Source: Leyella stercorea (GTDB lineage: Bacteria > Bacteroidota > Bacteroidia > Bacteroidales > Bacteroidaceae). Taken from it: a DNA stretch of 6,503 nucleotides. The stretch spans positions 1 through 6,503 of the forward strand of contig NZ_JAHQUY010000106.1 in NCBI RefSeq assembly GCF_019052365.1. The letters run 5' to 3'. Both the position numbers and the translations under genes were made by a program. Each line of letters opens with the position of its first letter. Within the stretch, counting starts at the first letter, position 1. The notes below the pieces were generated by a model. That model did no database searches. It worked only from the letters and a program-made list of their open reading frames with translations, and was not told where the DNA came from. Positions 1 to 6,047 of the stretch are shown one piece after another.

Positions 1-36
1 AGGATTTCTCTTTGCCGTACGACACAGAGAAATCCT
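1..36. repeat. Perfect 11-bp inverted repeat at left edge
   Basis: Bases 1-11 (AGGATTTCTCT) are the exact reverse complement of bases 26-36, with a 14-nt loop between. The arms could form a stem in RNA. No T-run follows directly on the plus strand, so it is not a textbook intrinsic terminator. It may be the terminator of an upstream gene that lies outside the window, or part of the pyr leader. The window begins exactly at the stem, so it may extend further left. Confidence 0.4.
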
Positions 37-58
37 AATGACCGATTCGGGTTTATAC

Positions 59-107
59 TTTTACTTTTTTTACTCTTTTACTTTTTTACTCTTTTACTTT
101 TTTATTA
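59..107. repeat. T-rich tandem repeat, three 16-17 bp units
   Basis: Three consecutive units start at 59, 76 and 92. The first is 17 bp and the second 16 bp (TTTTACTTTTTTACTC). The third matches for about 12 bases before running into the promoter-like element at 106. The repeat ends directly at that element, so it occupies the position of an upstream promoter region. It may be a length-variable tract, or simply an AT-rich upstream element. Confidence 0.6.
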
Positions 108-113
108 CCTTTG
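106..113 (+). promoter_or_regulatory. Bacteroidota-type -7 element (TAnnTTTG)
   Basis: TACCTTTG matches the TAnnTTTG -7 consensus recognised by the Bacteroidota primary sigma factor at all fixed positions. No clear TTTG -33 box lies at the expected distance, which is occupied by the T-rich tandem repeat. If used, transcription would begin roughly 10 bases downstream and give a leader of about 120 nt before pyrK. A weaker related site (AAACTTTG, 171-178) lies 65 bp downstream. Confidence 0.45.
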
Positions 114-198
114 CAGAAGTTTGGCGGCACCTCGGCAATTGAAACAAGTTCCATTGCTCTCGGTTTGCACAAACTTTGCAGAAGTTAAGCTACACCTC
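109..198. repeat. Imperfect direct repeat, 25 bp, 65-bp offset, spanning promoter-like sites
   Basis: Bases 109-133 and 174-198 match at 21 of 25 positions. The shared 5' part is CTTTGCAGAAGTT, and both copies end in CACCTC. Each copy begins inside a TTTG-type -7 element, so the pyr leader seems to carry a duplicated promoter/initiation segment. The two copies could act as alternative promoters, or the downstream one could be a decayed duplicate. No further gene is visible in 1-243. Confidence 0.5.
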
Positions 199-243
199 TA
201 ATATATACATACTGTCACAAAGCAACAAGACAAACAAAAATAA

Positions 244-1020
244 ATGAAAAAGTTCATACTCGACCTTACGGTCAACAGCGTTGAAGCATTGAGCGACAAG
301 CACGTGCTCATCAAGCTCACCGACGACAAACCGCTGCCCGAGATGCTTCCCGGTCAGTTTGTGGAGGTGCGCGTAGACAATTCGCCGTCTACATTCCTGC
401 GCCGTCCTATCTCTATTAATAATGTAGACTACGACCGCAACGAGCTTTGGCTCCTCGTGGCTGCCGTGGGCGACGGCACACGCCAACTGCAGAAGCTGCA
501 GAAGGGCGACCGTCTCAACTGCATGCTGCCACTCGGCAATTCGTTCACAATGCCGACAGACAGCGCACAGAAGGTGCTGCTCGTAGGTGGCGGCGTGGGC
601 GTGGCTCCGCTGCTCTACTTCGGCAAGCGCATCAAGGCGATGGGCGGCGAACCGACATTCCTGCTCGGCGCACGCTCGGCTAAGGACGTGCTGGAGCGCG
701 AACTCTTCGAGCAGGTAGGACGCGTGCTCATCACCACCGAGGACGGATCCGAAGGCGAGAAGGGCTTCGTAACCAACCACTCCGTACTGGCTCAGGAGCA
801 CTTCGACCGCATCTCTACCTGCGGACCGAAGCCGATGATGATGGCTGTGGCTCGCTACGCCTTCAAGAACGACATCGAGTGCGAGGTATCGCTCGAGAAC
901 AAGATGGCGTGCGGCGTCGGAGCATGTCTCTGCTGCGTAGAGAAGACAGTGGAAGGCAACAAGTGTGTATGTAAGGAAGGTCCGGTAATGAATATAAAGA
1001 AACTGACATGGCAGATTTAA
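244..1020 (+). CDS. pyrK: Dihydroorotate dehydrogenase B, electron-transfer subunit PyrK
   Basis: This is the iron-sulfur flavoprotein subunit of class 1B dihydroorotate dehydrogenase. It passes electrons from FMN in PyrD through a [2Fe-2S] cluster and FAD to NAD+. At 258 residues it has the family's usual length. The N-terminal ferredoxin-reductase-like barrel carries the flavin motif RRPISI at residues 53-58. The NAD-binding half shows [10 protein letters not shown] at 115-124 and CGPKPMM at 193-199. The C-terminal cluster ligands are C223, C228, C231 and C241 or C243 (CxxxxCxxC plus a distal Cys). The ATG at 244 follows an A-rich, SD-less leader typical of Bacteroidota. The stop codon overlaps the start of pyrD, which implies translational coupling and equal subunit supply. 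Confidence 0.96.
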   Translation: MKKFILDLTVNSVEALSDKHVLIKLTDDKPLPEMLPGQFVEVRVDNSPSTFLRRPISINNVDYDRNELWLLVAAVGDGTRQLQKLQKGDRLNCMLPLGNSFTMPTDSAQKVLLVGGGVGVAPLLYFGKRIKAMGGEPTFLLGARSAKDVLERELFEQVGRVLITTEDGSEGEKGFVTNHSVLAQEHFDRISTCGPKPMMMAVARYAFKNDIECEVSLENKMACGVGACLCCVEKTVEGNKCVCKEGPVMNIKKLTWQI

Positions 1021-1919
1021 GTGTAAAGATTGGCGGTCTGAAACTGAAAAACCCCGTGATGACCGCATCGGGAACATTCGGATACGGTCTGGAGTTCGCC
1101 GACTTCGTGCCGCTCGAAGAGATTGGTGGCATCATCGTTAAAGGCACCACACTCAACCCGCGCGAGGGCAACGACTATCCGCGCATGGCTGAGACAGCGC
1201 AGGGCATGCTCAACTGCGTGGGCCTCCAGAACAAGGGCGTCGACTATTTCTGCCGCAACATCTACCCGCAGATCAAGGACATCGACACAAACATGATTGT
1301 CAACGTAAGCGGTTCGTCGCCAGACGACTACGCCGAGTGCGCTGCACGCATCAACGAGCTGGATAAAATCCCGGCAATCGAGCTGAACATCTCCTGCCCT
1401 AACGTGAAGCAGGGCGGCATGGCTTTCGGCGTAACCACAACGGGCGCAGCCAGCGTAGTGCGCGCCGTACGCGAACGCTACAACAAGCCTATCATCGTGA
1501 AGCTCTCGCCGAACGTAACTGACGTAACCGAGATTGCAAAGGCTGTAGAGGCAGAGGGTGCTGACAGCGTATCGCTCATCAACACTCTCATGGGCATGGC
1601 TATCGACATCGAGCGCCGCCGCCCAATGCTCAGCATCAACACCGGCGGACTGAGCGGTCCGGCTGTCAAGCCGGTTGCCGTACGCATGGTATGGCAGGTG
1701 GCTAAGGCTGTGAAGATTCCGGTAGTGGGTCTTGGTGGCATCTGCACCGCCGAGGACGCCATCGAGTTCCTCATGGCTGGCGCAACAGCCATCGAGATCG
1801 GCACCGCCAACTTCCTCGACCCCACCGTAACCATCAAGGTGCGCGACGGCATCAACAACTGGCTCGACAATCACGGTTGCTCTTCTGTAAGCGAGATTAT
1901 CGGTGCATTAGAAGACTAA
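1008..1919 (+). CDS. pyrD: Dihydroorotate dehydrogenase B, catalytic subunit PyrD
   Basis: This cytosolic FMN enzyme oxidises dihydroorotate to orotate in pyrimidine synthesis. At 303 residues it is full length for class 1. Visible motifs are [13 protein letters not shown] at 15-27, K45 in the IIVKGTT strand, LNCVGLQN at 68-75, and ELNISCPN at 125-132, where C130 sits at the class 1 catalytic-base position. K165 lies in IIVKLSP, and GLGGI in the phosphate-binding part of the barrel. A Cys rather than a Ser base, together with the adjacent pyrK, marks class 1B rather than the quinone-linked class 2 enzyme. The ATG lies inside the last codons of pyrK (13-bp overlap), and a hairpin terminator follows 21 bp after the stop. 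Confidence 0.97.
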   Translation: MADLSVKIGGLKLKNPVMTASGTFGYGLEFADFVPLEEIGGIIVKGTTLNPREGNDYPRMAETAQGMLNCVGLQNKGVDYFCRNIYPQIKDIDTNMIVNVSGSSPDDYAECAARINELDKIPAIELNISCPNVKQGGMAFGVTTTGAASVVRAVRERYNKPIIVKLSPNVTDVTEIAKAVEAEGADSVSLINTLMGMAIDIERRRPMLSINTGGLSGPAVKPVAVRMVWQVAKAVKIPVVGLGGICTAEDAIEFLMAGATAIEIGTANFLDPTVTIKVRDGINNWLDNHGCSSVSEIIGALED

Positions 1920-1940
1920 TCGGACATTTACTATAAATAT

Positions 1941-1973
1941 AAACGTAGCGGAGAGTCTCCGCTACGTTTTTTT
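1941..1973. terminator. Intrinsic terminator after pyrD, possibly bidirectional
   Basis: A perfect stem pairs CGTAGCGGAG (1944-1953) with 1957-1966 around a 3-nt AGT loop. AAA/TTT flanks extend it to 13 bp, and seven T residues at 1967-1973 follow on the plus strand. On the minus strand the stem is followed by TTTATATTTATAG, so it could also stop transcripts coming from the convergent accessory block. Confidence 0.9.
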
Positions 1974-2005
1974 CTATCTATACAATTATATACATCTTTC
2001 ATTGT

Positions 2006-2110
2006 ATCAACATTTCTCTCCGAACTTTTTGAGGTTGTCTCCGAACTAATTTCTTTTCTCTCCGAACTTTCATGATGAGTTTCCGAACCAAGTAAATCTA
2101 TTTCCGAACT
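2006..2110 (-). repeat. Five phased 21-bp repeats encoding SSE heptads
   Basis: The heptamer TCCGAAC on the plus strand starts at 2019, 2040, 2061, 2082 and 2103, exactly 21 bp apart each time. On the minus strand each unit begins AGTTCGGA or GGTTCGGA, encoding Ser/Gly-Ser-Glu followed by four variable residues. The phase is conserved and the other bases differ, which fits a protein-coding heptad repeat rather than a recent DNA expansion. Confidence 0.85.
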
Positions 2111-2175
2111 TTCGCCACACCCTTCATGAACAGGAATAGTAACCAAAAACGTCAAACGTTCGTCTGTTGTTTCTT

Positions 2176-3108
2176 TTATTTTATACAAATATCCAAAAGG
2201 CTATCTATAGTTTTGTCCAAGGACTCCTTATACAAAAGACCGTCTACATATTCTTTGGGAATAGCGTGAAATCCATACTTCGCACCAAGAATGGCACATG
2301 CAACTGCTGCATTTGTGTCTGCATCTCCTCCTGCATTCACAACGGTAAGCAATCCTTCTTCGAATGAAGAGGCATGCCAATATGACCATAGAGCTACAGA
2401 TAGAGTAGACAGGGTGTAGCCCCAATTGTCATAGTCTACAAGCGGTTTGACATGAGGTTCCGCCCATGCGTTGTCTATATAATCACATATTTCCACATCA
2501 TATTGCTTGACAATATCCTTCATTTGGGAGCGTGTAGGAGGTTCGATGCCATAGACCAATGCGTGTATAAGTTCGGACACTATCACACATGAGCCTACGC
2601 ATCTTGGATCGTAATGAGTGAGCTGACATATTTTCTCAGCACAGGCTGTTGTTTCTTTTGGGAATAGTCCGACTACGGATGTACGCATCAGTCCACCATT
2701 GGCGGCTGACTGGTAGCGGCTCATCTTCCAGGCCATATACGAAACATCAAACGGCTTTTCGGCATAGTCGCCAATAGTAAGAACCTTATAGGTGTGCGAC
2801 CCTATACCCATAGGCATGCCTTCTACCCAAGTTTTGAAATGCCTGGCGATATTTAAGAAATTGACACCTTTGTCCTCAATTACTGCATCAGCAATGCATA
2901 GCATCATGTCTGTGTCGTCAGTCCAATCGCCAATTTCCCATCGTTTCCGATGTCTGTCTTGGTATATCTGCTTGTAGTGTTGTAGTCCATGAGGATATTT
3001 CCAAGCAATATCCTCATCGGTCATGAATTCCGTCCCCAATCCAAGCGCATCGCCAATGGCTTGACCATATAGGCAACCTCTAAATCTATCTATCAATTCA
3101 CGTTCCAT
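2176..3108 (-). CDS. ADP-ribosylglycohydrolase (DraG/ARH-like) family protein
   Basis: The family removes ADP-ribose from protein side chains or other ADP-ribosyl adducts using two metal ions. The actual substrate here is unknown. At 310 residues the protein is full length. Conserved blocks appear in order: GQAIGDALGLGTEF at 15-28, the metal-binding DWTDDTDM at 61-68, NGGLMRTS at 136-143, and NAGGDADTN at 258-266 with D262 and D264 as expected metal ligands, followed by GAKYG and AIP. All hallmark acidic residues are present, so it should be active. The ATG at 3108 is the natural start, just ahead of the GCLYGQAIGDALG block. It lies 29 bp after the 348-residue gene on the same strand, so the two are probably co-transcribed. 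No signal peptide is seen, indicating a cytoplasmic enzyme. Its 3' end overlaps a gene remnant. Confidence 0.9.
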   Translation of the reverse strand: MERELIDRFRGCLYGQAIGDALGLGTEFMTDEDIAWKYPHGLQHYKQIYQDRHRKRWEIGDWTDDTDMMLCIADAVIEDKGVNFLNIARHFKTWVEGMPMGIGSHTYKVLTIGDYAEKPFDVSYMAWKMSRYQSAANGGLMRTSVVGLFPKETTACAEKICQLTHYDPRCVGSCVIVSELIHALVYGIEPPTRSQMKDIVKQYDVEICDYIDNAWAEPHVKPLVDYDNWGYTLSTLSVALWSYWHASSFEEGLLTVVNAGGDADTNAAVACAILGAKYGFHAIPKEYVDGLLYKESLDKTIDSLLDICIK

Positions 3109-3137
3109 TGATTTTGGAGTTTATAATTAATCTAATA

Positions 3138-4184
3138 TCAGTGTTTAGTATTTATGCTATTATTCACAATCTTCAGCGCTACACCAACCAGACGATTATT
3201 CTCAAGTATGATGGTGGCGTGTATGCGCTTGTACATGCGTTCTTGTCTTAGGTATCGTTTGAACACGATGTCAATACGGCATCGATTTTCATCAATCATA
3301 GTAGAGTCACCGTATGGCAAGTATGTGTCAGGGCGGTGCAGGTCTATCGTGCAGCCACTTTTGCACATAGCCGTTATCTCATCCTCAGTCTTCACATATG
3401 GGCAAAAGTAATATTTGTTGTTCATAAACCTATCTACAGTTACATGGAAGAAGCCTTCAAGAAACAGTAATATGCACCATCCGCCCACAACACTGTTGTT
3501 TATGCATAGATGCTTGAAGAAGTCGTTATCTTTCCTTCCTGTCTCATCATACGCATACAATTTAAATATACCATCGTAAGGAAAATAGAAATTGTCGAGT
3601 TCATGCCAATTTTGATTGTGTCCTATAGAAAAATGCCAGCCATCTTCAATGTCTAACGCAGGGAACTCACTCAGCAATCCATATTCTGGGCGTTTGGCAT
3701 TAGGAATCATATGCAATGGATAATCCGTTTTATCATTGATAAATTTCAGATTCCAACTTATTTCTTTCAAAATGTTGTGGCGATATATATACGTACGGAA
3801 GTCGTACAGTTGCTTATACACATATAACTTGTGCATACTATCACCTAACAATTCTTTCTCTCGTCGATGAATCTTATTGAGCAATGCTATTGCGAATTTT
3901 ATGTCTTTCTTGAATGGATTATTTATCAAACTATCTCCGTAAAATGAGAGCACAGCCATATTCCACATGCGCACGAGGGATGCATGTTCCGTGTTACATT
4001 CCGCCAACATCTCCTCTGCTAACTTCTGTCTTTTGTCATCTGATTCATAAAGTATATTTATTTCTATAGTATCATCGTGGGTTGGGAAAAACATCAACGG
4101 CCATGCGTATAGTTCTACACCAAAATATGATTCCTTGTTCTTTTGCGATCTTTTGAAGATGCGCTCCATATTGAATTTTTTCAT
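3138..4184 (-). CDS. Uncharacterised 348-residue protein upstream of ADP-ribosylglycohydrolase
   Basis: I do not recognise this family. The protein is soluble-looking and rich in aromatic residues, especially Tyr, Phe and Trp. The first 150 residues look helical and charged (for example the KLAEEMLAE region near 55-62, and 94-145). The second half, from about residue 165, looks mostly beta, with WHFSIGHNQNWHELDNFYF around 183-201 and a hydrophobic stretch at 231-250 too interrupted by Gly/His to be a convincing membrane span. A run ending near residue 341 (HATIILENNRLVGVALKIV) looks like paired strands. No catalytic motif is obvious. The ATG at 4184 overlaps the end of the AlbA_2 remnant, and M6 at 4169 is an alternative start. 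Strand and close spacing tie it to the downstream DraG-like gene; it could be a partner, a substrate or unrelated. Confidence 0.75.
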   Translation of the reverse strand: MKKFNMERIFKRSQKNKESYFGVELYAWPLMFFPTHDDTIEINILYESDDKRQKLAEEMLAECNTEHASLVRMWNMAVLSFYGDSLINNPFKKDIKFAIALLNKIHRREKELLGDSMHKLYVYKQLYDFRTYIYRHNILKEISWNLKFINDKTDYPLHMIPNAKRPEYGLLSEFPALDIEDGWHFSIGHNQNWHELDNFYFPYDGIFKLYAYDETGRKDNDFFKHLCINNSVVGGWCILLFLEGFFHVTVDRFMNNKYYFCPYVKTEDEITAMCKSGCTIDLHRPDTYLPYGDSTMIDENRCRIDIVFKRYLRQERMYKRIHATIILENNRLVGVALKIVNNSINTKH

Positions 4185-4383
4185 AAGTTCAATGAGTTAT
4201 TATGTACGCCTATAACCAACTGTTCAACTCTATGTTGGCAATAGACGACACATAGGATATGACATCATTTTTCTCGTCCCCACAGAACGAGTTCTTCAAA
4301 TTCTTAAATTCCTTCCATTCACAGCGAGCGTTCTCTTGTGGGTACTCACGAAGGAGATATTGTTGTAATTCGTGTTCGAGCAT
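4184..4383 (-). pseudogene. Frameshifted 5' remnant of an AlbA_2 (Schlafen-like) ATP-binding protein gene
   Basis: An ATG at 4383, three bases after the stop of the DUF1848 gene, opens a 57-codon frame ending at 4210. It begins MLEHELQQYLLREYP and contains CEWKEFKNLKNSF (residues 21-33) and DVISYVSSIANIE (40-52). This is the pattern of the AlbA_2 domain N-terminus, in which E/K/EFK is followed by a helix ending SAIANMEGG. The frame breaks where GG is expected. Reading from 4222 in the adjacent frame gives QLVIGVHNNSLNL, the expected next strand, so one base has been lost near 4223-4227. That frame stops at 4181-4183, exactly where the 348-residue gene begins. The rest of the domain and the ATPase part are missing. 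A short functional peptide is possible but unlikely. Confidence 0.75.
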
Positions 4384-4386
4384 AAA

Positions 4387-5436
4387 TCAGTCTATGATAC
4401 TTTCACTATTTTCGTCATGCTTTTCAGCATTTCTTAATACACATTCTTTACTTGTATTTGCATAACAGTATACGCAGAAATGACGGCAAGTGTTATACAT
4501 ACCAATATCTTTACTCACCATGCAACCGCAAATTTTTCGTTGTCCAGTATCCTTTACTTTCTTTTCTTTCTTTGGAATAGGTGGAAGATTTCCAAACATA
4601 TCCCTTTCTGGCCATTTTAGGGTATGAAGATAGTAAACTAATTCTTCGTCATCAGCAAAAATACGTTTCATCAGTTCCCCATCAATACACCGATTATGCT
4701 CAATGCCGTAAGATTCAAGATCAATATCTTCAGCACATGTAGCCATTTCAACATCCCAGCCTTGGTCATGCCACGCTTCTCGAATTTTCTTGAGTCCTTG
4801 TACAATCTCTATTCTTTGGGCATAATTAGCTTCTGCATTCTCAACATCTTCTTTTGTGAAGAAAATAGTTTCCTTAACAAGATTATTCTGAACCTTGCGG
4901 TATGCTTTTACGTCAACAAAACTGAAAACCAATTTATTAGTGTAGCCTTTCAGTTTGTTTCCGATATGCCATATTCTTGTAAGCAATTCTCGTGGCCCAA
5001 TGGTTGAAGTGATGATCAAAGGATCAAATCTCCAAATGACTTTTTCCTTGCCTATTGTGTCTGACAAATTCTTGAATGTTTTAATACGCTCTTCTACAGA
5101 AGGTACATTAGGCTCAAAGCCTTCCTTTGTATAGTCATTCAGTGTCACTTGGAAGTAATAATGAATGCCCATTTCATCCAATATATGAAGATAGGGCATT
5201 ATTGGTTTGGGGTTCTTTGTCCAAAACACAACAACTCTACACTCACTGAAAGAGATATACATCTTTTGCTGATTGAACGGATTGTACCAAGCACAATAAC
5301 CTTTTGCCAAGCGATTGAAAAACCACTTGGCGTAAAAGGCTGGTATATCTGTGGAGCGGCTGGCGGAAATTATGACAGGAGCTGTTGCTTCTACATTATC
5401 ACCTTGCTCTGTTAAAATTGTTACTTTATTGTTCAT
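4387..5436 (-). CDS. DUF1848 family protein with C-terminal Fe-S-type cysteine cluster
   Basis: This is a 349-residue member of the DUF1848 family of unknown function. Family hallmarks are ISASRSTDIPAFY at 23-35, WFFNRLAKGYCAWYNPF at 38-54, VFWTKNP at 70-76 and WRFDP at 135-139. The C-terminus carries C303, C305, then C317-x3-C321-x2-C324 followed by YAN. That CxxxCxxC spacing equals the cluster motif of radical SAM enzymes, so a [4Fe-4S] cluster is plausible, although here it lies at the C-terminus. I prefer the ATG at 5436, one base after the stop of the zinc-ribbon gene, over the in-frame TTG at 5448. The decayed paralogue at 6222 aligns from this Met with one residue difference in length. 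The one-base spacing implies translational coupling with the upstream gene. Confidence 0.88.
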   Translation of the reverse strand: MNNKVTILTEQGDNVEATAPVIISASRSTDIPAFYAKWFFNRLAKGYCAWYNPFNQQKMYISFSECRVVVFWTKNPKPIMPYLHILDEMGIHYYFQVTLNDYTKEGFEPNVPSVEERIKTFKNLSDTIGKEKVIWRFDPLIITSTIGPRELLTRIWHIGNKLKGYTNKLVFSFVDVKAYRKVQNNLVKETIFFTKEDVENAEANYAQRIEIVQGLKKIREAWHDQGWDVEMATCAEDIDLESYGIEHNRCIDGELMKRIFADDEELVYYLHTLKWPERDMFGNLPPIPKKEKKVKDTGQRKICGCMVSKDIGMYNTCRHFCVYCYANTSKECVLRNAEKHDENSESIID

Positions 5437-5437
5437 T

Positions 5438-6037
5438 TTAATCTGCAAAAATCATATAATTCTCCTGTTTTTCTAAAACATTACCACATATAGGACAGCC
5501 TTTAGATGGATTCCATAATTCTGCATTTCCGTTACAAAGGATGCATTTAACATTGTTTGCACTATTTTTATATGCTAATATTTTTCTTATTTCACCTCTT
5601 TTCATAAAAACCATGAACTCAGAGAAATTAATAAACTTTGCATACTTCCTTCTATGAAGAAATCTAAGCAACTTTTCCCAAAAAGTTTCTTCTGTCCATA
5701 TAACGGCATCATGAATTAAATTCTTTCCAAAATATTTTGATTCTTCACCTTTAACAACTTCATTCTGAAACCACAAAACATCATTTTTCATGCACTCTTG
5801 AAATTCTTCAGGAACAATTTTCATCAAAATATCAGCCAAATATTTATCTTTCTCAAGAGGATACTCCTTTGCACTTAAGTATATATCCTTATATATCCAG
5901 TTCTTTGTAAAGACGTGATTGCATTCTGTACATTTATAAAAATGCCCAGGACCTGAAAGTACACTATTGTCTCCATCTTTAGATGATAGAATGCTAAAGC
6001 CACATTTATGACATTTATAGTTATGTAAAGTTGCCAT
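5438..6037 (-). CDS. Small protein with two zinc-ribbon-like CxxC pairs at each end
   Basis: This 199-residue protein of unknown function has four CxxC pairs. C9/C12 and C36/C39 form an N-terminal zinc-ribbon-like unit. C165/C168 and C181/C184 form a second one at the C-terminus, with the knuckle-like sequence CPICGNVL. Between them lies a Lys/Phe/Trp-rich helical stretch (about residues 50-155) with no recognisable motif. No signal peptide or membrane span is visible. The ATG at 6037 directly precedes the first CHKCG unit. It is the AT-richest gene in the window. It ends one base before the DUF1848 start, so the two are very likely one transcriptional and translational unit. Nucleic-acid or protein binding through zinc is a reasonable guess only. 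Confidence 0.8.
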   Translation of the reverse strand: MATLHNYKCHKCGFSILSSKDGDNSVLSGPGHFYKCTECNHVFTKNWIYKDIYLSAKEYPLEKDKYLADILMKIVPEEFQECMKNDVLWFQNEVVKGEESKYFGKNLIHDAVIWTEETFWEKLLRFLHRRKYAKFINFSEFMVFMKRGEIRKILAYKNSANNVKCILCNGNAELWNPSKGCPICGNVLEKQENYMIFAD

Positions 6038-6047
6038 TTTGTGCTAA

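Larger units (their letters stand above)
1931..2203 (-). pseudogene. 3' remnant of a COG2865-type (AlbA_2/Schlafen-like) ATP-binding protein gene
   Basis: The minus frame is open from the stop at 2201-2203 to a TAG at 1931-1933. It first reads PFGYLYKIKETTDERLTF, then LVTIPV, which resembles the last strands of the C-terminal ATPase-like domain in COG2865-type proteins. Five heptads of the form [SG]SExxxx follow (2006-2110). Many Bacteroidota members carry such SSE-type repeats between this domain and a winged helix. The expected winged helix is absent, because the frame runs into the pyrD terminator and stops. The only start-like codon is a TTG at 2188, overlapping the end of the ADP-ribosylglycohydrolase gene, so this is unlikely to be an independent gene. 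Family assignment rests on motif memory and is moderate. The alternative is a small orphan repeat protein of 85 residues. Confidence 0.5.

Noticed and set aside
190..1077. Long minus-strand open frame opposite pyrK
   Set aside because: It lies antisense to a certain gene. Its His/Leu/Ala-rich composition reflects the GC-rich codon bias of pyrK, with no domain-like pattern.
1017..1874. Long minus-strand open frame opposite pyrD
   Set aside because: Same situation: it is antisense to a full-length PyrD with all family motifs, and its own sequence has no recognisable features.
2006..2110. CRISPR-like array from the evenly spaced TCCGAAC repeats
   Set aside because: The repeat is only about 8 bp with 13-bp intervals, far too short for repeat-spacer units. 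The 21-bp phase matches a coding heptad.
3870..3975. Membrane protein reading of the hydrophobic segments in the 348-residue protein
   Set aside because: The hydrophobic stretches are short and broken by charged, Gly or His residues. No signal peptide or clear transmembrane helix is visible.
4259..4465. Plus-strand 68-residue frame across the gap between accessory genes
   Set aside because: It overlaps both the DUF1848 3' end and the AlbA_2 fragment on the opposite strand. The opposite-strand reading explains the sequence better.
5437..5448. TTG start at 5448 for the DUF1848 gene
   Set aside because: It needs a rare start and overlaps the zinc-ribbon gene. The ATG at 5436 has tight one-base spacing, and the paralogous remnant aligns from that Met.
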